This document shows, one piece after another, positions 24,392-31,002 of a stretch of 64,000 nucleotides of DNA. The stretch covers positions 312,501 through 376,500 of the forward strand of contig NC_134771.1 in assembly GCF_050436995.1 (NCBI RefSeq). The letters run 5' to 3'. The first letter of the stretch is position 1. Every line of letters begins with the position of its first letter. The notes below the pieces were generated by a model that did not search any database, was not told the DNA's origin, and worked only from the letters and a program-made list of their open reading frames with translations. This DNA is from Anticarsia gemmatalis (Eukaryota; Arthropoda; Insecta; Lepidoptera; Erebidae). A program made the translations under genes and the position numbers.

Positions 24392-25574
24392 GTTACTTTC
24401 GCATTTATAATATTAGTATGGATTCTCTCTTATGTGACATAAGCGAAGTTGCGCAGATAAAAGTACTTACGTGTCAATTAGATGTCTAGCAGTGTTAAGT
24501 TGTCCAAGACCTAATTTGTAATGATCCTTGTCGTACAGTACATTCATGAGATCTGCATAGAAAGGATGCACATCATCTAGTTTTGGGAATTCCTGAAAAT
24601 AAATACATTGACGTATGACAAGATGTATAGGTGTGAATGAAATAAGGGATGTTTGTTATCATACTAAGCAGCATTCTTTTTTTATATCTTTCCCCTATGG
24701 CAACAAAGTATGATTTTTAAGTAAAGTAAAGTAAAATATCAAAATATTGGAATTGGCATAAAATATACATTCCTTGAGATAATTATAGCTTATATACCTG
24801 TTGAATTAAACATGTTATTACAAAATAAGACAATTATAGATAATTAAATCATGCCATCTTCTTGTAGGAGTAGGCAAAGACCAGAGAGAATTATTAGAAT
24901 GCAAAATGCATACAAAATATAAATGTTACATAAGCAAGTATTCTATATTAATAAATTTAGAAAAATTAGAATGACAGTAGTATTGCACCATAGATGAAAT
25001 TAAAAATAGCAAAATGTAAATATAAACAGTATATTAAAATTTTAACAAATTACACATTAATCATACAAAAAAATGTATTATGAGAATGCTCAATCTCATT
25101 CACACGAGGGTGGAACGCAATTGAGAGATGGTAATGTTACACCACACTTTGTTTAAAAATAATGCAATTTACACTGTCTCGAAATAAACAATTACCGATA
25201 TTATATCATGCTTAAGAACTAGAGACAATATACTATTGTTTTGTAGAGCTAAAATTTAATATTTACCTGTATAATCCTGGAAAGACGATCGTGGAAGTTT
25301 TGCTGCGTAAATTTCACTTTTCTCATATAAAACCCACGTATTCTTGATATTTTGTAGTGTTTGTGCACTACTGTAGGTGTCTTTCGTTGTGTTTTAGACA
25401 ATATAATGTCTATGAAGTCCTGAAATATAAAATTTGTGCGTAAAAATTGAGGTTAATCGGCATGTTATTTATAATGGTTTTATTTACCAAAATTTTATTA
25501 CTACAGTAGTGAATTTTTATATTTACCTTGGCCGTGGGGACCACAGCGATCTTTTTGAAGTTATATAAACTCAT
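13415..25574 (-). CDS. Nog1: Nucleolar GTP-binding protein 1 (GTPBP4), complete, 15 exons
   Basis: OBG-type GTPase of the nucleolus needed for pre-60S ribosome maturation. Exons in transcript order: 25574-25527, 25419-25267, 24592-24471, 23662-23527, 22839-22738, 22305-22213, 21673-21524, 21101-20944, 19924-19783, 18815-18635, 17918-17809, 17122-17004, 16547-16414, 15116-14959, 13570-13415. All introns are GT-AG and phases agree, giving 653 aa, close to the usual 630-650. It starts MSLYNFKKIAVVPTAK. The P-loop GFPNVGKSS is at about 175-183, DTPG at 221-224 and NKMD at 289-292. WEGHNIADYIDPEIF and the basic tail PKHLFAGKRGVGKTDRR match the family. An SR-rich stretch (TRSQSRSRSRSAPAAKRQR) lies near 562-580. 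Introns are heavily loaded with repeats, yet every splice site is intact. It is divergent from the peptidase gene at 26467. Confidence 0.97.
13620..13960 (+). repeat. G-rich tract with 20-bp periodicity inside Nog1
   Basis: The + strand carries about nineteen runs of three or more G within 340 bp. A unit beginning GATTATGGTGYTGGGGGG repeats with 20-bp spacing at 13673, 13693, 13713 and 13733, then degenerates. It lies in Nog1 intron 14; because Nog1 is read from the - strand, the G-rich strand is the template. Such density is compatible with G-quadruplexes. The open frames it creates on both strands are low-complexity artefacts. Confidence 0.85.
14086..14214 (+). repeat. Dispersed repeat copy 1 (pair with 15788)
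   Basis: About 128 bp beginning GTATATAACATGGGTGATGC and including GTCGGCCGCGGTATGACTCA, ending TTCGATCGGGCC. It is nearly identical to 15788-15915 in the same orientation, with about three mismatches seen. The two copies flank Nog1 exon 14. Confidence 0.9.
14661..14866 (+). mobile_element. Dispersed repeat with ATAAATGCGAAAGTTT start
   Basis: Begins with AATATAAATGCGAAAGTTTT, contains TTTGTTACTCTTTCCGGCAA and ends near GACGAAGTCGCGGGCGACCT, the typical ends of a Lepidoptera Helitron-like/MITE group. Related pieces are at 17413-17580, 31443-31600 and 62645-62780. It sits in Nog1 intron 14, about 90 bp from the exon 14 donor. Confidence 0.65.
15588..15770 (+). mobile_element. TIR element (MITE-like), solo copy
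   Basis: The left end CATATTAAGTCGGGGTAAAA and the right end CTTTTTCCCCGACCTAATA are inverted repeats of each other (about 27 bp, few mismatches). The interior contains GCTCGATATTTGGGTACCTC. The same element, inverted and interrupted, occurs at 18143-18607. It lies in Nog1 intron 13. Confidence 0.7.
15788..15915 (+). repeat. Dispersed repeat copy 2 (pair with 14086)
   Basis: Direct-orientation, near-identical copy of 14086-14214. It starts 17 bp after the end of the TIR element at 15770. No open frame of interest. Confidence 0.9.
16225..16370 (+). repeat. Dispersed repeat, 'CCCTTGCCCAGCAGTGGGAC' family
   Basis: Contains GAGGGTTTGCAAAGTCCCCA, then GGAGGAGACCCTTGCCCAG and CAGTGGGACAGTAATGGGTT. 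Relatives: 15245-15335, 19270-19480, 35305-35400, 45690-45880, 46155-46300, 55785-55995 and 59370-59640. Likely a SINE or LINE tail common in Lepidoptera. In Nog1 intron 13, about 45 bp from the end of exon 13 (16414). Confidence 0.65.
17413..17580 (+). mobile_element. Helitron-like/MITE fragment
   Basis: Starts ATACTAATATTATAAATGCG followed by AAAGTTACTCTGTCTGTCTG and ends GACGAAGACGCGGGTAAAAG. The beginning matches the end of the elements at 24420 and 62507 read on the other strand. It is in Nog1 intron 11. Confidence 0.65.
18143..18607 (-). mobile_element. TIR element interrupted by a Helitron-like insert
   Basis: The left part (18143-18312) is the reverse complement of the element at 15588-15770: TATTAAGGCGGGTAAAAGGT near the left end, then CTCGTGAGGTACCCAAATAT. 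The right terminal repeat is split. ATTACAAGTTCAT ends near 18322, a Helitron-like copy (about 18323-18567) follows, and then the terminal repeat resumes as ACATACTATAATGCGAAAAG and finishes CCCCGACCTAATATA. The order of insertion is therefore readable: TIR element first, Helitron-like element second. It lies in Nog1 intron 10. Confidence 0.7.
18875..19250. other. AT-rich part of Nog1 intron 9
   Basis: No exon. It contains an imperfect palindromic phrase around CCAAACTGTCAACCAGTTTGTTGG at about 18911-18934 and long TTATTATTAT-like runs. The intron continues to the exon at 19783. Confidence 0.5.
19270..19691 (+). repeat. SINE cluster in Nog1 intron 9
   Basis: 19270-19480 is a member of the 'CCCTTGCCCAGCAGTAGGAC' repeat. 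19496-19691 is a full-looking tRNA-derived SINE: an A-box-like GTAGCGCAGTGGTTAAGGTG, then the B box GGTTCGATTCCCACACGGGA, then a body with TTTGTGCGATCTACAAATAA and GTCCCCGCGACACAAGACG. It is head-to-tail with the previous repeat. Confidence 0.8.
20006..20900 (-). repeat. 31-bp minisatellite B (about 26 units) in Nog1 intron 8
   Basis: TTCTACC cores start at 20098, 20129, 20160 and so on to 20875: 26 copies, almost all spaced 31 bp, with one 30-bp step (20532 to 20562) and three 32-bp steps near the right end. Degenerate units extend left to about 20006. The + strand unit contains GGAAAATTCTACCAATTGAC followed by GTCTTCCTCAA. The core ATTCTACCAA is the reverse complement of TTGGTAGAAT in minisatellite A, and GTCT follows it at the same offset in both. 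It fills most of the 1-kb intron between exons 8 and 9. Confidence 0.95.
21198..21495 (+). repeat. tRNA-derived SINE followed by a second SINE tail
   Basis: The A-box-like CTGTAGCTCAGTGGTCGCTT and the B box GGTTCGATTGTCACACGGAA are 40-50 bp apart, then a body with AATTGTGCGATCCACAAATA and TTGTACTTTGTGTCCGTTGT. At 21414-21495 the 3' half is repeated (GTTCTGGTTGAACACTGTTT ... TTAGTGCGGGAGATGTC), so two insertions abut. Nog1 intron 7; the second ends about 29 bp from the exon 7 donor. Confidence 0.8.
21730..21958 (+). repeat. SINE, ATATAAGTATGT family
   Basis: AACCGTAGCGCCGCGTCTGG, then the B box GGTTCGAATCCCATCCGGGA, then GTATGTATTTAGAAGTATAT and GTACAAGCTCTGCTTAGTTT. Other copies are at 30803-30982 and 53565-53800, with pieces at 3612 and a reverse piece at about 18028-18119. 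It is in Nog1 intron 6. Confidence 0.8.
21975..22110 (+). repeat. Dispersed repeat fragment
   Basis: Contains TTTGTTACTCCTTCACGAAA then AACTACTAGACGGATTTTAA and AACCTAGATTAACATAGGAT, a phrase repeated with changes at about 62690-62775. It belongs to the same broad group as 14661-14866. In Nog1 intron 6. Confidence 0.55.
22372..22665 (+). repeat. SINE fragment and CGTCGGTCCTGCGCC repeat
   Basis: 22372-22445 is a short tRNA-like SINE piece (GTTGGTGGTGTATGCGACCG ... CTAATCCTGGGTCAGGC). 22475-22665 is a copy of the 6725-6912 family, starting AGGTCATCAAGGACCTCAGG and including GCCGTCGGTCCTGCGCCTGA. It ends about 70 bp from the Nog1 exon 5 donor. Confidence 0.7.
22840..23526. other. Nog1 intron 4, nothing recognised
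   Basis: No exon, no clear repeat and no open frame of interest between the exons at 22839 and 23527. Composition is ordinary AT-rich intron. Confidence 0.5.
23882..24456 (-). mobile_element. Nested Helitron-like insertions in Nog1 intron 3
   Basis: An outer + strand copy is split: 23882-23929 (GAGCAGAGTACCAGTGAAAA ...) resumes at 24421-24456 (ATTCTCTCTTATGTGACATA then GCGAAGTTGCGC). Between them lies an inner copy in the opposite orientation, starting CTAGCTGACCCGCGCAACTT at 23933 and ending TTTATAATATTAGTATG at 24420. The inner copy is composite and holds a (CAGA) microsatellite of about 11 units at 24349-24391. The outer element ends about 14 bp from the Nog1 exon 3 donor at 24470. Confidence 0.7.
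24593..25266. other. Nog1 intron 2, AT-rich
   Basis: No exon or recognisable element between 24593 and 25266. Sequence is AT-rich with short homopolymers only. Confidence 0.5.
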
Positions 25575-26466
25575 TTTTGTTTATTTTATTACACTTATAA
25601 ATAAAAAGGAGCTCCACATGAGCTCTACACGTAAACACGTGTTTTTAAAAGAGAGAAACGTCAAATTGTCCGCGTTTAGTTAGTAGTCAACGTTACTATC
25701 AACCTCTGTCAGTTTCCGCGGCAGATAAATCAAATTCTTTAATGCGGCCTTTAGCAGATTTCTTTTAATTCAGTTTATCCTAGTACATAATATAATACAG
25801 ACGAAACAACAAATTCGGTTTGCAAAACACTTTTGAATAAAACATAAATATTTTTTTTGTTACGTTGCCCTGAATCCAATTTTGTTATTTAATCGCATAT
25901 GGAATCAAAGTTGCCAGATTAATTGAATTAAATTCCTCGTGTAGAAAGCGGAATGACGATGAGTTATTTTTATGTTTGGAAAAATGTGTTATTGATCACT
26001 GTCGTACCGATCGATATAGGCAAAAAAATAAAATTCACAACAGTGCAAATATTTTTCACGGTTTTAGCAACAGGCAATAATTTCACATAGACGTCAAATT
26101 TGCCGATAGCAAATGGCTATCGAGGTTATACAGAGACGACTTAATTTTAAAATAATGTCTATAAACCTATTAGAATTACTATAACAAGCAAAGAAACACC
26201 TCTCAGAGAGTATCCCTGGCTTTAATAATACATAACTCTTCACCCAACTGTGATTTATTGTGAGTATAACATTGCATCATTTTTCATTTGTTTTTGCAAT
26301 TTTGTCTCTAAATATTTCAATAATTATTACCGCGAATTTGACCTAAAATCTCTATGAAAATGTTTTATTACAAAGCTTTTGATTATTACGTAGTTATTTA
26401 TACAAAATAGTGAGTGGTGTGTGTGAATTGCAGATATATTTCGGAAGTGAAAAATACGACATAAAG
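25575..26466. promoter_or_regulatory. Shared divergent promoter region, Nog1 / PreP
   Basis: About 890 bp separate the two start codons, which are transcribed away from each other. No TATA box was assigned. A small inverted repeat CGATAGC-AAATG-GCTATCG is at 26104-26122, and ATCGATAT, similar to the insect DRE motif TATCGATA, occurs near 26010; both are weak. Both products are housekeeping proteins (nucleolar GTPase and mitochondrial peptidase), which fits a bidirectional TATA-less promoter, but this is inference. Confidence 0.45.
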
Positions 26467-29400
26467 ATGTATTCAAGATTACATAAATGTGCGAGGGCAG
26501 GCCTGCACCATCGTCTGACATCGCAGCACTACAGCACTGGCATTTTAAAAAAGAAAGAATCGCAGCCCAGACTCATCCAGCCAGGAAAAACCCTCCATGG
26601 GTTCCTTTGCACTGAAGTAGAACATATAAAAGAGTATAATATGACCGCTTACTTCTTAGTTCACGAAAAAGCCAAGACAGAGTACTTACATTTAGAGAGA
26701 GATGATTCCAATAATGTTTTCTCTGTAGGCTTCCGTACAACACCTTTAGATTCCATGGGAACTCCGCACATTTTAGAACATACGGTTCTGTGTGGTTCTG
26801 AGAAGTACCCTGTCCGAGACCCGTTCTTCAAAATGCTGAACAGGTCTCTAGCAACTTTCATGAATGCTTTAACAGGTCCGGATTACACATTCTATCCATT
26901 TTCTTCACAAAACGAAATTGATTACCGAAATCTTCAAAAGGTGTACCTAGATGCTGTATTTAAGCCTAATTTAGCAAGACTAGACTTTTTACAAGAAGGC
27001 TGGAGATTAGAACACTCTAATATTGAAGATAAAAGCTCCGATTTGACATTCAAAGGTGTTGTTTATAATGAAATGAAGGGAGCATTCTCAGAAACAGGCT
27101 CTTTATTTGGTCAAAAGTTTATCAACACTATTTTACCTGAAGGCACCTATGGGTATGTTTCCGGAGGTGACCCGTTACACATTCCAGAATTAACTCACAG
27201 CTTTTTAAAGGACTTCCATTCTAGATACTATCATCCAAGTAATTCCAGGATTTATTCATATGGAAACTTTCCATTAGATGCTAATTTAAAGTTTGTTAAT
27301 GAGGCTTACTTGAGTAAGTATGCGTATTTGGATCCGAAGCACTCTATAGTCCAACCACAGCCAAGATGGAAGAGTCCAAAACGGTCTGAAATTACTTGCC
27401 GAGTTGACCAGTATGGAGTACCTATTGAAAAACAGAATCAAATTGCTATTGGTTATGTTATGTCCGATATTACAAACATTTATGAAACATTCATGACTTT
27501 AGCGTTGTCAGAACTCATGATTATTGGTCCTAATTCTGCATTTTATAAAAGTTTGATTGAGAAAAACATATCTGGTGGGTATAATTCTCTCACTGGTTAT
27601 GATAATCAAATAAGGGATACCTTATTCGTAGTTGGCTTGAAAGATGTTGAGGCTTCAAAGTTTGAAATGGTTGAATCAATTGTCAATCAGACCCTTGAAA
27701 AGATTCACAAGGAAGGTTTCGAAAAAGACCACATTGAAAGTGTTCTACACGGTTTTGAATTGTCAATCAAGCATCAATCGCCGAAATTCGGGCTCAATCT
27801 TTTGTTCAATCTCATGCCTCTATGGAATCATAACGGACCGATTCTTAACGCTTTGAAAGTAAATTCGTTATTAAATCAATTGAAGTCCGATTTAATGGAT
27901 CCTAAATTCGTGAAAAACGTGATTGAAAAGAACTTCATTCAGAACAATCATAAGTTGACGATGACAATGAAACCCGACCCTAAGTTCGATGACCTGTTTA
28001 ACGAAGCTGAAGCGAGGAACTTAGCGACAAGAGTCAAATCTTTGACAGAGAAACAAAAAGAAGATATTTATAAAGAAGGAGTGGAACTTTCAGTAGCGCA
28101 GAAGAAAGCACAAAGCTTGGAAGTACTGCCTTGTCTGAAGATTGATGAAATTACTCTGAACAAAACTGCACCGCCAATAAAACATACAGTTTCTGAAACA
28201 ATTCCTCTTCAACTATGCGAAGCTAACACGAATGGAGTGACGTATTTCAAAGGAGTTATTGGCACTGATTGCTTGGACGAAGCACAGAAAGAGTTACTAC
28301 CGTTTTTCACCTACGTAGCGACGAAATTCGACACGAAATCATACAATTACCGAGATTTTGACAAGTATGTCAGCAAAACGACCTCTGGGCTGGGCTTCCT
28401 CAACCATATTACTGAACATATTGATCAACATGGACAATATGAGCAGGGACTAGTGATCAGCAGTCATTGCTTAGATGAATACTTGCCGAAAATGATGGAT
28501 ATTTGGTCGGAAATCTTCAGCAAACCAGATTTCAGCAATACTGAACGAATGAAGATGTTGCTCAACAATTATTGCTCGTCTTTGAGCAATGGAGTCATTG
28601 ACAGCGGACATACTTACGCCATGCAGGCAGCTAGGTCTTTAATCTCATCAGTAGATGAGTGCAAGGAACATTTAATGGGTCTACACCACGTAATTACTAT
28701 GCAAGAAATTCAAAAGAAGCAGCCTATCGAACAAGTGCAGGCTACAGTCGATCAAATCTCGAAAATGACACTCAACGGTACCAATTTAAGAGCAGCTTTC
28801 CATTACTGCAACACTAACGCAGACATCCATCTATGTATCGATCATTTCTGCAAGAGATTATGCAAAGGAGTTGACAACAAAGATATGAATAGGATTAACT
28901 GGATCGATTCTAGAACATTCCCTAAAGATAATCGTGGAATTCATATTCAGATGAATATCCCAGTGAATTTCTGTGCTAAGGTTATTCCGACAGTGCCGTA
29001 TACGGATCCTGATTACGCTAAACTTAGGGTCCTTTCGAGATTTATAACTTCGAAGTACTTACACCCTATTGTTAGGGAGCAAAATGGAGCGTACGGCGGA
29101 GGCGCTATGCTGACGTTAGATGGAGTTTTCAACTATTATTCTTACAGGGATCCTAATTCCAGAGTTACTCTAGATGTGTTCGATGAGACATCCGAATGGA
29201 TGACCAAAAATACCGAATTGGTTGACGATCAGAATCTTTTCGAAGCGAAATTATCGATTTTACAGCAAATGGACCAGCCGATTGCTGAATACATGAAGGG
29301 CATTGACCTGTTCCTCTTTGGGCTGTCTTACGACATTTGGAAAACGCAGAGGGAGAGAGTTTTAGCAGTTACAAAAGAGGATTTGATAGAAGTTTGTAAT

Positions 29401-29511
29401 AAGTACTTGAGCAGAGACAAGTGGTCGGGTAAATGTGTGATTGGAGAGGGCTCGAAGGATCTGAAGGAGGGCGGAGTGACTTGGGAGACGATTAGTGGAC
29501 CCCAGCAGTAA
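26467..29511 (+). CDS. Pitrm1: Presequence protease, mitochondrial (PITRM1/PreP, M16C), single exon
   Basis: Zinc metallopeptidase that degrades cleaved targeting peptides and other short peptides in the mitochondrial matrix. The open frame extends upstream to 26410, but the codon there is GTG; the first ATG is at 26467, giving 1014 aa, the usual size of the family. The N-terminus MYSRLHKCARAGLHHRLTSQ is basic and lacks acidic residues, as expected for a matrix targeting signal. The inverted zinc motif HILEH is at residues 101-105, within HTVLCGSEKYPVRDPFF, and the distal ligand is probably Glu202 in YNEMKGAF. GAYGGGAML in the C-terminal half is also typical of the family. The gene has no intron although all neighbours are split. 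Confidence 0.95.
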   Translation: MYSRLHKCARAGLHHRLTSQHYSTGILKKKESQPRLIQPGKTLHGFLCTEVEHIKEYNMTAYFLVHEKAKTEYLHLERDDSNNVFSVGFRTTPLDSMGTPHILEHTVLCGSEKYPVRDPFFKMLNRSLATFMNALTGPDYTFYPFSSQNEIDYRNLQKVYLDAVFKPNLARLDFLQEGWRLEHSNIEDKSSDLTFKGVVYNEMKGAFSETGSLFGQKFINTILPEGTYGYVSGGDPLHIPELTHSFLKDFHSRYYHPSNSRIYSYGNFPLDANLKFVNEAYLSKYAYLDPKHSIVQPQPRWKSPKRSEITCRVDQYGVPIEKQNQIAIGYVMSDITNIYETFMTLALSELMIIGPNSAFYKSLIEKNISGGYNSLTGYDNQIRDTLFVVGLKDVEASKFEMVESIVNQTLEKIHKEGFEKDHIESVLHGFELSIKHQSPKFGLNLLFNLMPLWNHNGPILNALKVNSLLNQLKSDLMDPKFVKNVIEKNFIQNNHKLTMTMKPDPKFDDLFNEAEARNLATRVKSLTEKQKEDIYKEGVELSVAQKKAQSLEVLPCLKIDEITLNKTAPPIKHTVSETIPLQLCEANTNGVTYFKGVIGTDCLDEAQKELLPFFTYVATKFDTKSYNYRDFDKYVSKTTSGLGFLNHITEHIDQHGQYEQGLVISSHCLDEYLPKMMDIWSEIFSKPDFSNTERMKMLLNNYCSSLSNGVIDSGHTYAMQAARSLISSVDECKEHLMGLHHVITMQEIQKKQPIEQVQATVDQISKMTLNGTNLRAAFHYCNTNADIHLCIDHFCKRLCKGVDNKDMNRINWIDSRTFPKDNRGIHIQMNIPVNFCAKVIPTVPYTDPDYAKLRVLSRFITSKYLHPIVREQNGAYGGGAMLTLDGVFNYYSYRDPNSRVTLDVFDETSEWMTKNTELVDDQNLFEAKLSILQQMDQPIAEYMKGIDLFLFGLSYDIWKTQRERVLAVTKEDLIEVCNKYLSRDKWSGKCVIGEGSKDLKEGGVTWETISGPQQ

Positions 29512-30205
29512 GAATTGGTTGATTTAAAAAGTCGATCGACTATAAAATGACACTAGTCTTTGTGGAGTAACTTCTTAAGAACTAAGATACTTACACTCTA
29601 TATATATTTTAAATAGCTTTTTAAAACATCTACTTTATAATGGAAGCAACTCTGAGAATAAGAGGTAAAGAAGTTTTAGAAACCGCATCCACCTTGCTGG
29701 CCAAGTGCTTGTTTGGGACTTTTCGTCCTTCAAAAACTGTTTTAATATTTTTAAGATCTTTTAATATTTACACATGATACCTCGAGATAATTCCTGAAAA
29801 TCGCCTTGAGATTTTCATATAAAGACAGTTTCTGCTCAAAAACCTATTAGAAATTTGTTAATACTAGTCTGCAAGACTTATAATATGAAGATATTTTAAT
29901 GAAAATTTCGTATTTTATCAGTTTCAATCTAAAGAGCTTTAAGAAGAAGATTACAAAGGTCCAAGGTCATGTCCAGAAGAGTGTGAATTCGCTACAAATT
30001 CGTGAAAAGGGGTCACAAAATATCAGGCAGTCAGTTTCTACTTGAATTTAAGCTCTTTCTGGCCAAGGTTTTAGCGTCAAAACAATGTATGTAGGGTTAG
30101 AAACAAGCATTTAATATGAAGATAATGACAAATATTGTATTTATTTCTGAGTACCCGATGTTGAGACTGTTAATAAATATTATTTTTCAATTGTATTTTG
30201 TTTTA
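29512..30205 (+). terminator. PreP 3' UTR with poly(A) signal
   Basis: The AATAAA hexamer in GTTAATAAATATTATTT near 30171 is followed by a GT/T-rich stretch (TTGTATTTTGTTTTATTTAT), a standard cleavage context. Nothing coding lies between the stop at 29511 and here. A short 3' UTR of about 670 nt is likely. Confidence 0.55.
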
Positions 30206-30562
30206 TTTATTGCCAAACACCCTCATACATACATATAAACATAAATTAAATGTGCTCTTAAGTATGTACTCACTTATGTTTAATATAATTTCCATTACTA
30301 ATAATTGCTTGACAGAAAAGTGCTATTTATTTTAGCACAAATGTTGACATGTCACCTTCATCGTAACGTTTCCGATATCTTTCAATATATTATGTTAATT
30401 AGCTAATAAACATACAATCCGATTAAAATCCCGCACTTATTGCATAAACACGCTATAGCATGCATCGCCGCTTTCAAAATACTTGTATTACGTAAGCGCA
30501 GTATATTTTGCTAACACTCGGGGATTCCCCGCGCTATGAAATACATCCATAAAATATCATGC

Positions 30563-30790
30563 ACTAGCTGACCCGTGCAACTTCGCTTGCGTCACATGAG
30601 AGAAAATGGGTTAAAATTTTCCCCGTTATCGTAACATTTTTACTGGTACTCTGCTCCTATATGTCGTAGCGTGATAATATATATTATAGCCTATAGCTTT
30701 CCTCGTTAAATGAGCATCTAACACTGAAACACTTTTCAAATCGGACCAGTCGTTAATAAACGTTTACTAATGCTTTCGTACTAATATTCA
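30563..30790 (-). mobile_element. Helitron-like element
   Basis: Starts CTAGCTGACCCGTGCAACTT, contains ACTGGTACTCTGCTCCTATA and TATAGCCTATAGCTTTCCTC, and ends at TACTAATATTC. Same family as 12945-13178, reverse orientation. It stands between the PreP and METTL25 genes. Confidence 0.7.
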
Positions 30791-30802
30791 AAGTCTGTTT
30801 TT

Positions 30803-30982
30803 TAACTGCACGCTTGGCGCAGTGGATAACGTGGTCACCTCGCCGCAATAACCGTAGCACCGCGTGTGTCGTACTCAAATCTCACCCGGGACGAATATTT
30901 TTTGTGTGATGATCACGAGTATTTTTTCTGAGTTATTAATTGATCTATATAAGTATGTATTAAGAAGTATATAAGTATGTTT
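30803..30982 (+). repeat. SINE abutting the METTL25 first coding exon
   Basis: The A-box-like CGCTTGGCGCAGTGGATAAC is followed by a degenerate B-box region (CTCAAATCTCACCCGGGAC) and a tail TATAAGTATGTATTAAGAAG. Immediately after it come the pyrimidine tract and TTTCAG at 30991-30995, then the METTL25 ATG at 31003. Either the SINE lies in a 5' UTR intron or it supplies upstream sequence of the transcript. Confidence 0.7.
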
Positions 30983-31002
30983 TTTTTCCTTTCAGATCAA
31001 CA

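Noticed and set aside
26410..26466. N-terminal extension of the PreP reading frame by 19 codons
   Set aside because: The codon at 26410 is GTG, not ATG. The first ATG is at 26467 and begins a typical mitochondrial targeting peptide.
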